A DNA stretch of 64,000 nt from Pelomonas sp047654785. GTDB taxonomy: Bacteria > Pseudomonadota > Gammaproteobacteria > Burkholderiales > Burkholderiaceae_C. Positions 30,941 through 38,328 of this stretch are shown here, piece after piece (positions within the stretch are counted from its first letter, which is position 1; each line of letters opens with the position of its first letter). A model generated the notes under the pieces. That model ran no database searches. It worked only from the letters and a program-made list of their open reading frames with translations, and was not told the origin of the DNA. The DNA lies in NCBI RefSeq assembly GCF_047654785.1, contig NZ_JASGKQ010000002.1:620001-684000 (forward strand). Reading direction: 5' to 3'. A program made the translations under genes and the position numbers.

Positions 30941-31130
30941 CTGGCCCGCGTTCAACGGGAGCAAGCCCAGCGAGAGGTGTCTCACTCAGCGCACGGGCCG
31001 AGCGCCGGGCCGCCCCAAGCCGGCCCGTGGGCGATGTGCGAGCGGGGCAAGCCCCGCGAGCATCGCCGTCCCCTCGGGGGACCGACTGGGCTGGCCCGCG
31101 TTCAGCGGGAGCAAGCCCAGGCGAGGGGCT
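30941..31130 (+). repeat. Intergenic palindromic repeat, copy 3 of 3, with partial tandem end
   Basis: The repeat unit at 30963-31080 matches copy 2 nearly base for base, with AGCGGGGCAAGCCCCGC as its central stem. It is bracketed by a second, tandem element: CTGGCCCGCGTTCAACGGGA with GCAAGCCCAG (30941-30970) returns as CTGGCCCGCGTTCAGCGGGA with GCAAGCCCAG (31091-31120), a period of 150 bases. The block ends exactly at the stop codon of the fpr gene, so the repeats sit between two convergent genes and could act as a bidirectional transcription end. Confidence 0.8.
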
Positions 31131-31907
31131 CTATTTCTCGACGAAAGCCCGCTCGATCACATAGTCGCCCGGCGTCGTCGTGCTGCCTTCCTTGAAGCCG
31201 CGGATCTCCAGCATCTCCTGCATGTCCTTCAGCAGCGCCGGGCTGCCGCACAGCATGATGCGGTCGGTTTCCGGGTCCAGCGGCGGCAGGCCCAGGTCGG
31301 CCTGCAGCTTGCCGGTCTGGATCAGGTCGGTGATGCGGCCGGTGTTCTTGTAGGGCTCGCGCGTGACGGTCGGGTAGTACAGCAGCTGCTCGCTGGCGAA
31401 CTCGCCGAGGAACTCGTGGTGCGGCAGGTCCACGGTGAGGTGGTCGTGGTAAGCCAGTTCGGCCACCTGGCGCACGCCGTGCACGATGACGACCTTCTCG
31501 AAGCGCTCGTAGGTCTCGGGGTCGCGCACGATGCTGATGAACGGCGCCAGGCCCGTGCCGCTGCCCAGCAGGTAGAGGGTCTTGCCCGGCAGCAGGTAGT
31601 CGATCAGCAGCGTGCCGGTGGGCTTGCGGCCGACGATGATCTTGTCGCCCGGCTTGATGTGCTGCAGCCGCGAGGTCAGCGGGCCGTCCGGCACCTTGAT
31701 GCTGAGGAACTCCAGGTTCTCCTCGTAGTTGGCGCTGACGATGCTGTAGGCGCGCAGCAGCGGTTTGCCGTTGTCGCCCTTGAGGCCGATCATCGTGAAG
31801 TGGCCGTTGGAGAAGCGCAGCGCCTGGTCGCGCGTGGTGGTGAAGCTGAACAGGCGGTCGGTCCAGTGGTGGACGGTCAGGACGGTCTCTTCGTGGAAGG
31901 CACTCAT
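31131..31907 (-). CDS. fpr: Ferredoxin-NADP+ reductase
   Basis: A 258-residue cytoplasmic flavoenzyme that exchanges electrons between NADPH and ferredoxin or flavodoxin. The FAD-binding block RAYSIVSANYEENLEFLSIK, the NADP-binding glycine motif YLLGSGTGLAPFISIVRDPE and the C-terminal GDYVIERAFVEK, with the aromatic residue near the end found in the bacterial subclass, are present. The start at 31907 (MSAFHEETVL) is typical of this subclass. It is convergent with the BASS transporter and lies close to soxR, in keeping with the SoxRS-type link of fpr to redox stress, though no SoxR box is seen at its own promoter. Confidence 0.93.
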   Translation of the reverse strand: MSAFHEETVLTVHHWTDRLFSFTTTRDQALRFSNGHFTMIGLKGDNGKPLLRAYSIVSANYEENLEFLSIKVPDGPLTSRLQHIKPGDKIIVGRKPTGTLLIDYLLPGKTLYLLGSGTGLAPFISIVRDPETYERFEKVVIVHGVRQVAELAYHDHLTVDLPHHEFLGEFASEQLLYYPTVTREPYKNTGRITDLIQTGKLQADLGLPPLDPETDRIMLCGSPALLKDMQEMLEIRGFKEGSTTTPGDYVIERAFVEK

Positions 31908-31977
31908 GGGCGGTGTTCTGGGCGGGGTCAACCGCTGGATTTTCGCCTGGAACCGATAGGCGGTCGTCGCATAAGGA

Positions 31978-32454
31978 TCAACGTTCGGTTTCGGTGCGCA
32001 GAAGCCGGGCGCCAGCGCCCTCGTCCCCGGCCTTGTCGGCCGGGTTGTAGAGCGCGCAGGCCTTCAGCGACAGGCAACCGCAGCCGATGCAGCCCGTCAG
32101 CTTCTGCCGCAAGGCCTGCAGCGCGGCGATGCGCGCGTCCAGCAGCGGCGCCCAGCCGGCGGAGAGCCGCGCCCAGTCGGCTTTGGTGGGGGTTCGGCCG
32201 TCGGGCAACGACGCCAGCGCGGCGCTGATCTGCGGCAAGGTCAGGCCCACCGTCTGTGCCGCGCGGATGAAGGCCACACGGCGCAGCACATGCCGCGGGT
32301 ACTGGCGGTGCCCGCCCGCGCTGCGGCTGCCGGCCAGCAATCCTTGCGCTTCGTAAAACCGCAAGGCACTCGTCGCCACGCCCGCACGCCGGGCCAGCTG
32401 GCCGATGGTCAGCGGCGCGGCGCTTGACTTCAAGTTCACTTCAGCTTCGAGCAT
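31978..32454 (-). CDS. soxR: Redox-sensitive MerR-family activator SoxR
   Basis: A 158-residue MerR-family protein that senses redox-cycling compounds through a [2Fe-2S] cluster. The helix-turn-helix LTIGQLARRAGVATSALRFYE, the dimer helix and the four-Cys cluster CIGCGCLSLKACALYNPAD are all intact, followed by GARLLRTETER. ATG 32454 is used; an ATG nine bases upstream (32463) and a TTG at 32433 are alternatives, none with a clear ribosome site. A SoxR-type operator overlaps the 5' end of the gene at 32428-32445. That fits a promoter for the opposite strand and autoregulation. It is divergent to a chimeric gene remnant. Confidence 0.93.
   Translation of the reverse strand: MLEAEVNLKSSAAPLTIGQLARRAGVATSALRFYEAQGLLAGSRSAGGHRQYPRHVLRRVAFIRAAQTVGLTLPQISAALASLPDGRTPTKADWARLSAGWAPLLDARIAALQALRQKLTGCIGCGCLSLKACALYNPADKAGDEGAGARLLRTETER
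32424..32454 (+). promoter_or_regulatory. SoxR-type promoter with operator
   Basis: CTTCAAGTTCACTTCAGC (32428-32445) matches the SoxR box of E. coli soxS at 14 of 18 positions. It overlaps a good -35 box TTGACT (32424-32429), and a 19-base spacer, the abnormal length SoxR promoters need, leads to GAGCAT (32449-32454), a weak -10. The direction fits the gene at 32485. The box lies inside the 5' coding part of soxR if ATG 32454 is its true start. Confidence 0.6.
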
Positions 32455-32484
32455 GGCGGCCATGTTGCCACGAGGAGGTCCGCC

Positions 32485-32826
32485 TTGACGATGAACACGC
32501 CCGCCATGCCCACCCATCTGCACGCCCTGCTCGATGCCGGCGCCGCCTGGGCCGCCACCTGCGGCGGCCGCATGAGCAACCACCTGCCGATGGCCCAGCA
32601 GGCGCTGCTGGAACTGGGGGCCTCGGCCGAGCGGCTGCTGCGGGCGCTGGAGGCGAAGGCGCGCGAGCTGGGCCGGACGACGCTGGTGCTGGACACCGTC
32701 ACCGGCAGCGACGCGTCGCGCGTCTACGAGCGGCTGGGCTGGCAGCGGGCGGGCGACATCCCGGCCTATGCGCTGATGCCGGACGGCGCGCCGTGCTCGA
32801 CGAGCTACTACTTCAAGCGGCTCTGA
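32485..32826 (+). pseudogene. Chimeric remnant: questin-oxidase N-terminus joined to GNAT C-terminus
   Basis: A 113-residue frame with a good ribosome site (GGAGG six bases before TTG 32485). Residues about 8-50 (HLHALLDAGAAWAATCGGRM then SNHLPMAQQALLELGAS) look like the start of a questin-oxidase-like (DUF4243) protein, a family normally over 300 residues long. Residues about 52-113 (LVLDTVTGSDASRVYERLGW, DIPAYALMPDGAPCSTSYYF) are the C-terminal half of a GNAT acetyltransferase that lacks its N-terminal strands. The likely history is an in-frame deletion that joined two neighbouring genes. It cannot be a working enzyme of either family; whether the product is made is open. The 3' end overlaps the AAA+ gene by 14 bases. 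Confidence 0.75.
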
Positions 32827-35125
32827 AGCCCATCCCGCGCCGCTCGCGCACCTCGGGCTTGGCGCGGTGCTCGGCGTCCAGCTGGGCCAGGAACTCGTCC
32901 GGCGTGAACGCCTCGCCGAGGATCTCGACCTGCTGGCGCACGGCCGCGAAGTCGCCGTGCGTCAGGCAGTCCATCGCCGCGAGCCGCGCGCGCTGCTCGT
33001 CGGTCGGCGCCGCGCCGGCCTCGCGCTCGAACATCGCCAGCCGCTGCTCGGGTTTCAGCGCCTTGAAGCGGATCTTGAACGCGAAGCGCCGCAGCGCCGC
33101 CTCGTCCAGGTCGTCGAACAGATTGGTCGTGCAGATGAACAGGCCGTTGAAGCGCTCCATGCCGGCCAGCATCTCGTTGACCTCCGACACCTCGTAGTTG
33201 CGCTCCGCGTGCTTGCGGCTGCGCAAGAAGCTGTCGGCCTCGTCCAGCAGCAGCACGGCGCCCTCGGCCTGCGCGGCCTCGAACATGCGCGCCATGTTCT
33301 GCTCGGTCTCGCCGACGAACTTGCTGGACAGGTCGCTGGCGCGCCTGACCATCAGCGGCCGGTCCAGCGCCTGCGCGATGTGCTCGGCCAGCGCGGTCTT
33401 GCCGCTGCCGGGCGGGCCGTAGAAGCACAGCTGCCCGCGCCCCCGGCGGCGCAGCGCCTCGACGATGCGCGGGATCTCGAAGCGGCTCTCGCAGTTCAGC
33501 AGCTCCAGCGCATAGCGGGTCACGCAGGGGCGGGCGATGCTGCCGGTGCCGTCGCGGCCCAGCGCCTTGTCGGCGTTGGAGAGCTGGCGCTCGATGAGCC
33601 GCTCGGCGTCCCCGGCCGCGCCGGCCAGCTGGGCGAAGCGCACGGCGGTGCGGATCTGCGCGGGCGTCAGCCCCGGCCGCTCGGCCAGCTTGCCGACGAA
33701 GGCCTCGCTGACCGCCACCTCGCCCAGCGCCCGCGCGACCAGCCCGCGGCGCGCGCCCGGTGGCGGCGACTTCAGCTCCAGGTGGTACTGGAAGCGGCGG
33801 CGGAACGCCGGGTCGATCTGCTCGATGCGGTTGGTCACCCAGATCACCGGCACCGGGTTGGTTTCGAGGATCTGGTTCACCCAGGCCTTGCCGCTGACCG
33901 AGTTGCCGACGCCGGCCTCGCCGCTGGCGTCCAGCCGGCTCAGCAGCGAGGCGGTGTCGCTGGACAGCGGCGGGAACACGTCCTCCACCTCGTCGAACAG
34001 CAGCGCGACGTTGGCGCTGGCCTTCAAAAAGACCTGGCTGATCTGCAGCGAGCGGTAGCGGTCGCGGCCCGACAGCGAGTTGCCGTCGCGGTCGGCGTAT
34101 TCCACTTCGTAGAGGTCGAGGCCGGCGGCGGCCGCCGCCACCTTGGCGAGCTCCGTCTTGCCGGTGCCGGGCGGGCCGTAGAGCAGCACGTTGACGCCGG
34201 TCGCATGCGTGGCCACGGCCTGGCGCAGCAGGCCCTGGAGCAGCGCCAGGTCCTCGCTGACGAACTGGAAGTCGCCGGCCGCGAGCGTGCTCTTCGCGGC
34301 CGGCCGCGTGAACACGGCCATCAGGTCGTGCGGGCCCTGGTACTCGCGCATCAGCACCGGCGGCAGCTGGTCGCTGACCTTCATCAGGTCGGCCAGGTCG
34401 GTGATGTTGTGCTCGGAGATCAGGTTCTCGACCATGCCGATGCGCTCCAGCCGCGAGCCGGCGCGCAGCGCCTCGGCGACCTCGCGCTCGTCCACGCCGG
34501 CCACGGCCGCGATCGCCGCGAAGGCCTCCTGCGCGGTGTTGACCTTGAACTCGACCAGCGCGCCGCGCAGCTCGCGCTGGTAGCGCGCCAGCGTGCCGTA
34601 CAGCAGGATGGCGCGCTCGGCCGGGTTCAGCTGCAGCAACTGGCCCAGCGCGTCGATGTTCTTCTCGATCAGCGTGGACTCGCGCTTCAGCTGCCGGTCC
34701 AGGTGCTCGCAGGTGGCGGCCAGCAGCGCCAGCATGTCCTTGGGCGCGTCCTTGACGTATTCGTCCAGGTAGAAGAACAGCGTGCCCTCGGCGAACGGGC
34801 CGCTCCACTGGCCGAAGCGGGCCAGGAAGGCCTCGTCCGACAGCGCCTCGTGGCCGCGCCACAGCTCGTTGCCGGCGCAGCGCTGCGCGAGGTAGGCGCG
34901 CAGCCGCTGCAGCACGCGCACCGGCCACACCAGGTGGCGGCCGGTGAAGGAGAGCAGGCCGTTGAAGTCGCGCCGCAGGTTGAAGCGGCCGGCGTGGCGC
35001 ACGGTCAGCGTCAGCACGAACTGCGAACACATCCGGTCCAGCACCGGCGCGCCGTCCAGACCGGGCGACGGCAGCATGCGCGCACTGGCGCGTGAGGCGG
35101 TCTCTGCGGCGGCTCGCTTCACCAT
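32813..35125 (-). CDS. Tandem AAA+ ATPase (two ATPase modules)
   Basis: A 770-residue soluble protein with about 250 N-terminal helical residues of unknown fold, followed by two AAA+ modules. Walker A motifs are LLYGPPGTGKTELAK (near residues 315-322) and CFYGPPGSGKTALAE (near 568-576). Walker B motifs are ALLFDEVEDVF and VLLLDEADSF. Sensor/arginine regions are VIWVTNRIEQIDPAFRRRF and FICTTNLFDDLDEAALRRF. It should form a hexameric ring that remodels or unfolds a protein. It is not ClpB, ClpA or FtsH: the Clp N-domain, middle domain and protease are absent. The target is unknown. AAGGAG precedes the start at 35125. Confidence 0.85.
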   Translation of the reverse strand: MVKRAAAETASRASARMLPSPGLDGAPVLDRMCSQFVLTLTVRHAGRFNLRRDFNGLLSFTGRHLVWPVRVLQRLRAYLAQRCAGNELWRGHEALSDEAFLARFGQWSGPFAEGTLFFYLDEYVKDAPKDMLALLAATCEHLDRQLKRESTLIEKNIDALGQLLQLNPAERAILLYGTLARYQRELRGALVEFKVNTAQEAFAAIAAVAGVDEREVAEALRAGSRLERIGMVENLISEHNITDLADLMKVSDQLPPVLMREYQGPHDLMAVFTRPAAKSTLAAGDFQFVSEDLALLQGLLRQAVATHATGVNVLLYGPPGTGKTELAKVAAAAAGLDLYEVEYADRDGNSLSGRDRYRSLQISQVFLKASANVALLFDEVEDVFPPLSSDTASLLSRLDASGEAGVGNSVSGKAWVNQILETNPVPVIWVTNRIEQIDPAFRRRFQYHLELKSPPPGARRGLVARALGEVAVSEAFVGKLAERPGLTPAQIRTAVRFAQLAGAAGDAERLIERQLSNADKALGRDGTGSIARPCVTRYALELLNCESRFEIPRIVEALRRRGRGQLCFYGPPGSGKTALAEHIAQALDRPLMVRRASDLSSKFVGETEQNMARMFEAAQAEGAVLLLDEADSFLRSRKHAERNYEVSEVNEMLAGMERFNGLFICTTNLFDDLDEAALRRFAFKIRFKALKPEQRLAMFEREAGAAPTDEQRARLAAMDCLTHGDFAAVRQQVEILGEAFTPDEFLAQLDAEHRAKPEVRERRGMGFRAA

Positions 35126-35265
35126 CGAAAGGACTCCTTGCGCAGCCTGCAGCGGCCGGCGCGGTCCCGTCTTGTATCAGGGTTGGGCGGTCTCGTCGGC
35201 CTCTTCACCGCGGCCGATGCGTTACCCATTGCGCATTTGCGGCGCCAACGGGGGGCAACAGGGGC

Positions 35266-35547
35266 TCAGTGCATGACGACCGGCTGCTGGCCCATGACCG
35301 CATAGCGCTCGATGAAGGCGTCGAACTCGTCCACCGACGGCTGGCCGTCCTCGATGAGCGCCTGCACGCCCTGCTGGAAGGACTCGGCGAGCGCGCCCTC
35401 GATGAAGATTTCCTTGCGCGCGAACTTGTCGACGATCTCGAAGCCGCCGCGGGCCAGCTGCGGGCCGGCGGGCGCGACCGGGGGCGGGTCGGACGGCACG
35501 ACGAACTGGACGACGATGAAGCTGTCGGAGTTGTAGAGCATGTGCAT
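35266..35547 (-). CDS. DUF3567 family protein
   Basis: A 93-residue cytoplasmic protein beginning MHMLYNSDSFIVVQF and carrying the conserved core GGFEIVDKFARKEIFIEG, then ALAESFQQGVQALIE and the C-terminal QQPVVMH. These are typical of the DUF3567 family (PF12091), which is nearly confined to Burkholderiales and so supports the taxonomic reading. Its function is not known. The gene stands alone, with about 140 bases upstream of the AAA+ gene's start side and 121 bases to the DUF3108 gene. Confidence 0.9.
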   Translation of the reverse strand: MHMLYNSDSFIVVQFVVPSDPPPVAPAGPQLARGGFEIVDKFARKEIFIEGALAESFQQGVQALIEDGQPSVDEFDAFIERYAVMGQQPVVMH

Positions 35548-35581
35548 GGCGTTCTCCTCGGGGCTTCAACTGCGGTTGGGG

Positions 35582-35601
35582 GGCGGGCTTTCAAGCCCGC
35601 C
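35582..35601. terminator. Hairpin between DUF3108 and DUF3567 genes
   Basis: A perfect 9-base stem (GGCGGGCTT and AAGCCCGCC) around TC, without a T-tract on either strand. It lies after the DUF3108 stop and before the DUF3567 start, so it could weaken read-through, but its role is not certain. Confidence 0.4.
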
Positions 35602-35668
35602 GGGACAAATACTGGCAGAAGCCGGCGCTGATCGGGGCATCGCGTTCGCCGGCCGCGTGCTGGAAGTG

Positions 35669-36586
35669 TCAGGAGTTCACGTCGGCCAGGCGGATTTCGA
35701 ACCCCCTCGATTCGGGGTCGCCCTGGCGCAGCCGGACCGGCCAGTAGCCCCGCGCCGGGTCCAGCCAGAGGTCGATGCCGGGATCCTGCGGCCCCAGCGT
35801 CTGGCGGCGCAGGTGCAGCGTGCCGGCGTCCTCGGGCGCCGGGTCCACGGCCTCGAAGGTCCATTCGCGCAGGTCGCCGCGCACGCCGGCCACCCAGACG
35901 CGCCAGCGCCCGCCGGGCCGGGCGCCCTCCGGCTGTGCGGCCTGCACCAGCGCGGCGATCTGCAGCCACCAGGACAGCCGGTCCTGCGCGCCGTCGGGCA
36001 GGTCCAGCTGCGCCGGGCTGGCCGAGAAGCTCAGGCGCCGGCCCTCGGCGTCGAAGTTCACGGCCTGGCGGTCCCGGCCGCCGTTCTGCACCGCGAAGCG
36101 CTCCGGCGCCAGGCCTGCGCTGCCGGTGCGGCCCAGGCTCTGCTGCGCGGGCAGGGTGCGCTCGCCGATGCGCCGGGTCAGCCGCAGGCTGTAGCGGCCG
36201 TCGGGCTGCGGCTGCCAGTGCAGCAGCGCCTCGCCGTCCTGGCCGGCCCAGCGCAGGTGGTAGCGCCAGGCCGCCGGCCCGGCCAGGCGCAGCAGCGGCG
36301 CGGCGGGCGGCGACTCGGCGCGCGCGTCGGGGGGCTCGGCGGTGGCCGGTGCGGGCGCCGGCCGCGGGGACGGGGCGCGCCGGGCTGCGGGCGCCGCAGG
36401 CGCCGGCTCGGGCAGCGCCACCGGCGCCGTGGCCGGCCGCAGCGTGACGCTGACGGCCCGCGCCGGCCGGGCGGCGGCGTCCCCGTCCGCGTGCCCGCCG
36501 CCCAGCAGCACGGCGTGGCCGAGCGCGCTGGCCGCCAGCGCGGCGGCGGCGGCGCGGGGCAGGCGGGAGGGTGGCGGGGCGGGCAT
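35669..36586 (-). CDS. DUF3108 domain protein, exported or membrane-anchored
   Basis: A 305-residue protein. After a short N-terminal hydrophobic stretch (AAAAALAASALGHAVLLGGG) comes a Pro/Ala-rich linker of about 70 residues, then a beta-rich domain of the DUF3108 type (YHLRWAGQDGEALLHWQPQPDGRY... AVNFDAEGRRLSFSASPAQL... FEIRLADVN). The family is thought to sit in the periplasm; no activity is known. The Pro-rich linker resembles TonB-like spacers and would let the domain span part of the envelope. It is divergent to the degenerate FAH gene with 35 bases between them. Confidence 0.8.
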   Translation of the reverse strand: MPAPPPSRLPRAAAAALAASALGHAVLLGGGHADGDAAARPARAVSVTLRPATAPVALPEPAPAAPAARRAPSPRPAPAPATAEPPDARAESPPAAPLLRLAGPAAWRYHLRWAGQDGEALLHWQPQPDGRYSLRLTRRIGERTLPAQQSLGRTGSAGLAPERFAVQNGGRDRQAVNFDAEGRRLSFSASPAQLDLPDGAQDRLSWWLQIAALVQAAQPEGARPGGRWRVWVAGVRGDLREWTFEAVDPAPEDAGTLHLRRQTLGPQDPGIDLWLDPARGYWPVRLRQGDPESRGFEIRLADVNS

Positions 36587-36621
36587 CGCACAATGCTGCC
36601 ACCGCCCGGATCGCCCGCCCC

Positions 36622-37392
36622 ATGAAACTCGCCAGCTACGCCGACGGCTCGCGCGACGGCCACCTCGTCGTCGTCTCGCGCGACCTCACCCACGCCCACC
36701 ACGCCACCGGCATCGCCACCCGGCTGCAGCAGGTGCTCGACGACTGGGGCTTCCTCGCGCCGCAGCTCGAGGACCTGGCCGTGCAGCTCAACCACGGCAA
36801 GCTGCGCCACGCCTTCCCGTTCGAGCCGGAGAAATGCCTGGCGCCGCTGCCGCGCGCCTACGGCTGGGCGGTGGTGGGCGCCGACGGCGGCGTGCGCCGC
36901 GAGGCCGGCCAGTTCTCGCCGCCGCAGCAGCCGCTGCGCGCGCCGGCCACGGCGGAGCCGGCGCTGGCGGCCCTCGGCGGCGACCTGGCCGCCGCCGGCG
37001 ATGCCGCCGTCGCGCTGGACGCGCTGCGGCTGCTGACGCTGGCCGTGGACTGGCGCGTGGACGGCGAACTCGTCGCCAGCCATGCCGCGCCGCTGGCCGT
37101 CACGCCGGACGAACTCGGCGAGGCCTGGCGGGCCGGCCGGCTGCACGGCCGGCTCGTCGCGCTGCACAACGGCGCCCGGCTGGCGCCGCGCGACGTGGCC
37201 GCCGCGCCGGGCGAGGCGCTGGCGCGCGTGGCCCGGCTGCGCGCGCTGCGGGCCGGGCAGGTGGCGGGCTGCGCGCTCGGCGCGCTGGACCTGCCGCTGG
37301 CGCCCGGCGACAGCCTGCGCCTGGATCTCAAGACCGCCGACGGCCAGCACAGCCTGTTCGGCGCCATCGACCTCGACGTTGCCGCCGCATGA
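36622..37392 (+). CDS. Degenerate fumarylacetoacetate hydrolase-family protein
   Basis: A 256-residue protein whose first 90 residues (MKLASYADGSRDGHLVVVSR, TGIATRLQQVLDDWGFLAP, LPRAYGWAVVGA) and a later block (VTPDELGEAWRAGRLHG) match FAH-family enzymes of about 330 residues. The middle has collapsed: the usual YLNHVELVRKARGAEMP and QGGSDDFLGP region is missing, and the metal-binding FEAEIAVVT strand has become TAEPALAALGGDLA. The substrate and metal site is therefore lost, and catalysis is not expected. The frame is intact and overlaps the nucleoside hydrolase gene by 4 bases, so it may still be translated. It could be a scaffold protein or a gene in decay. Confidence 0.8.
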   Translation: MKLASYADGSRDGHLVVVSRDLTHAHHATGIATRLQQVLDDWGFLAPQLEDLAVQLNHGKLRHAFPFEPEKCLAPLPRAYGWAVVGADGGVRREAGQFSPPQQPLRAPATAEPALAALGGDLAAAGDAAVALDALRLLTLAVDWRVDGELVASHAAPLAVTPDELGEAWRAGRLHGRLVALHNGARLAPRDVAAAPGEALARVARLRALRAGQVAGCALGALDLPLAPGDSLRLDLKTADGQHSLFGAIDLDVAAA

Positions 37393-38327
37393 CCCGCATC
37401 CCGCTGCTGATCGACACCGACCCCGGCCAGGACGACGCCATCGCGCTGCTGCTGGCCGCCGCCTCGCCCGAGCTGGAACTGCTCGGCGTGACGACGGTCG
37501 CCGGCAACGTGCCGCTGGCGCTGACGACGCTGAACGCCCGCAAGGTGCTGGAACTGGCCGGCCGGCGCGACCTGCCGGTCTGCGCGGGCGCCGACCGGCC
37601 GCTGGACGTGCCGCTGGTCACCGCCGAGCACGTGCATGGCGACACCGGCCTGGACGGCGTGGACCTGCCCGCGCCGACGCTGCCCGTGGACCCGCGCCAC
37701 GCGGCGGACTTCATCGTCCAGGTGCTGCGCGAGCGTGCGCCCGGCACGGTGACGCTGTGCCCGCTGGGGCCGCTGACCAACATCGCGCTGGCGCTGCGCC
37801 GCGCACCCGACGTGGCGGCGCGCATCCGCCGCATCGTGCTGATGGGCGGCGGCTTCTTCGAGGGCGGCAACGTGACGCCGGCCGCCGAGTTCAACCTCTA
37901 CGTCGATCCGCAGGCCGCGCACGAGGTCTTCACGAGCGGCGTGCCGATCACGATGGCGCCGCTGGACGTCACGCACCAGGCGCTGACCCGCGCCGACCGC
38001 ATCGCCGCGATCCGCGCGCTCGGCAGCCGCGCCGGCGACGCGGTGGCCGCGTGGATGGATTTCTACGAGCGCTATGACGAGCAGAAATACGGCCAGGACG
38101 GCGCGCCGCTGCACGACCCCTGCGTGATCGCCTGGCTGCTCGCGCCGGAACTGTTCCAGGGCCGCGACTGCAACGTCCGCATCGAAGTGCAGAGCCCGCT
38201 GACGCGCGGCATGAGCGTCATCGACTGGTGGGGCGCCACCGGCCTGCCGGCCAATGCGCAGGTGCTGCGGCACCTGGACGCGGACGGCTTCTTCGCGCTG
38301 CTGACCGAGCGCTTGGGGAGGCTCTGA
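37389..38327 (+). CDS. Nucleoside hydrolase (inosine-uridine type)
   Basis: A 312-residue enzyme that cleaves the N-glycosidic bond of ribonucleosides to base and ribose. The calcium-binding N-terminus LLIDTDPGQDDAIALLLAA has Asp9, Asp11, Asp15 and Asp16. The family blocks GVTTVAGNVPL, CPLGPLTNIALALRRAP, RIVLMGGGFFEGGNVTPAAE and FNLYVDPQAAHEVF, and the C-terminal DPCVIAWLL with the last Asp, are all present. It is full length. The ATG overlaps the FAH-like gene by 4 bases, and a beta-lactamase gene begins one base after the stop, so the three are one transcript. A functional link among them is not evident. Confidence 0.92.
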   Translation: MTRIPLLIDTDPGQDDAIALLLAAASPELELLGVTTVAGNVPLALTTLNARKVLELAGRRDLPVCAGADRPLDVPLVTAEHVHGDTGLDGVDLPAPTLPVDPRHAADFIVQVLRERAPGTVTLCPLGPLTNIALALRRAPDVAARIRRIVLMGGGFFEGGNVTPAAEFNLYVDPQAAHEVFTSGVPITMAPLDVTHQALTRADRIAAIRALGSRAGDAVAAWMDFYERYDEQKYGQDGAPLHDPCVIAWLLAPELFQGRDCNVRIEVQSPLTRGMSVIDWWGATGLPANAQVLRHLDADGFFALLTERLGRL

Positions 38328-38328
38328 C

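Noticed and set aside
30744..31130. Possible CRISPR array or coding frames in the repeat block
   Set aside because: The units are long, palindromic and only two in number, without short equal spacers or cas genes. The frames through them are repeats of each other with no known domain.
32455..32583. An N-terminal extension of SoxR up to 32583
   Set aside because: The added residues are Gly/Ala/His-rich shadow of the opposite strand. SoxR proteins begin close to the helix-turn-helix, and the divergent ribosome site lies within this stretch.
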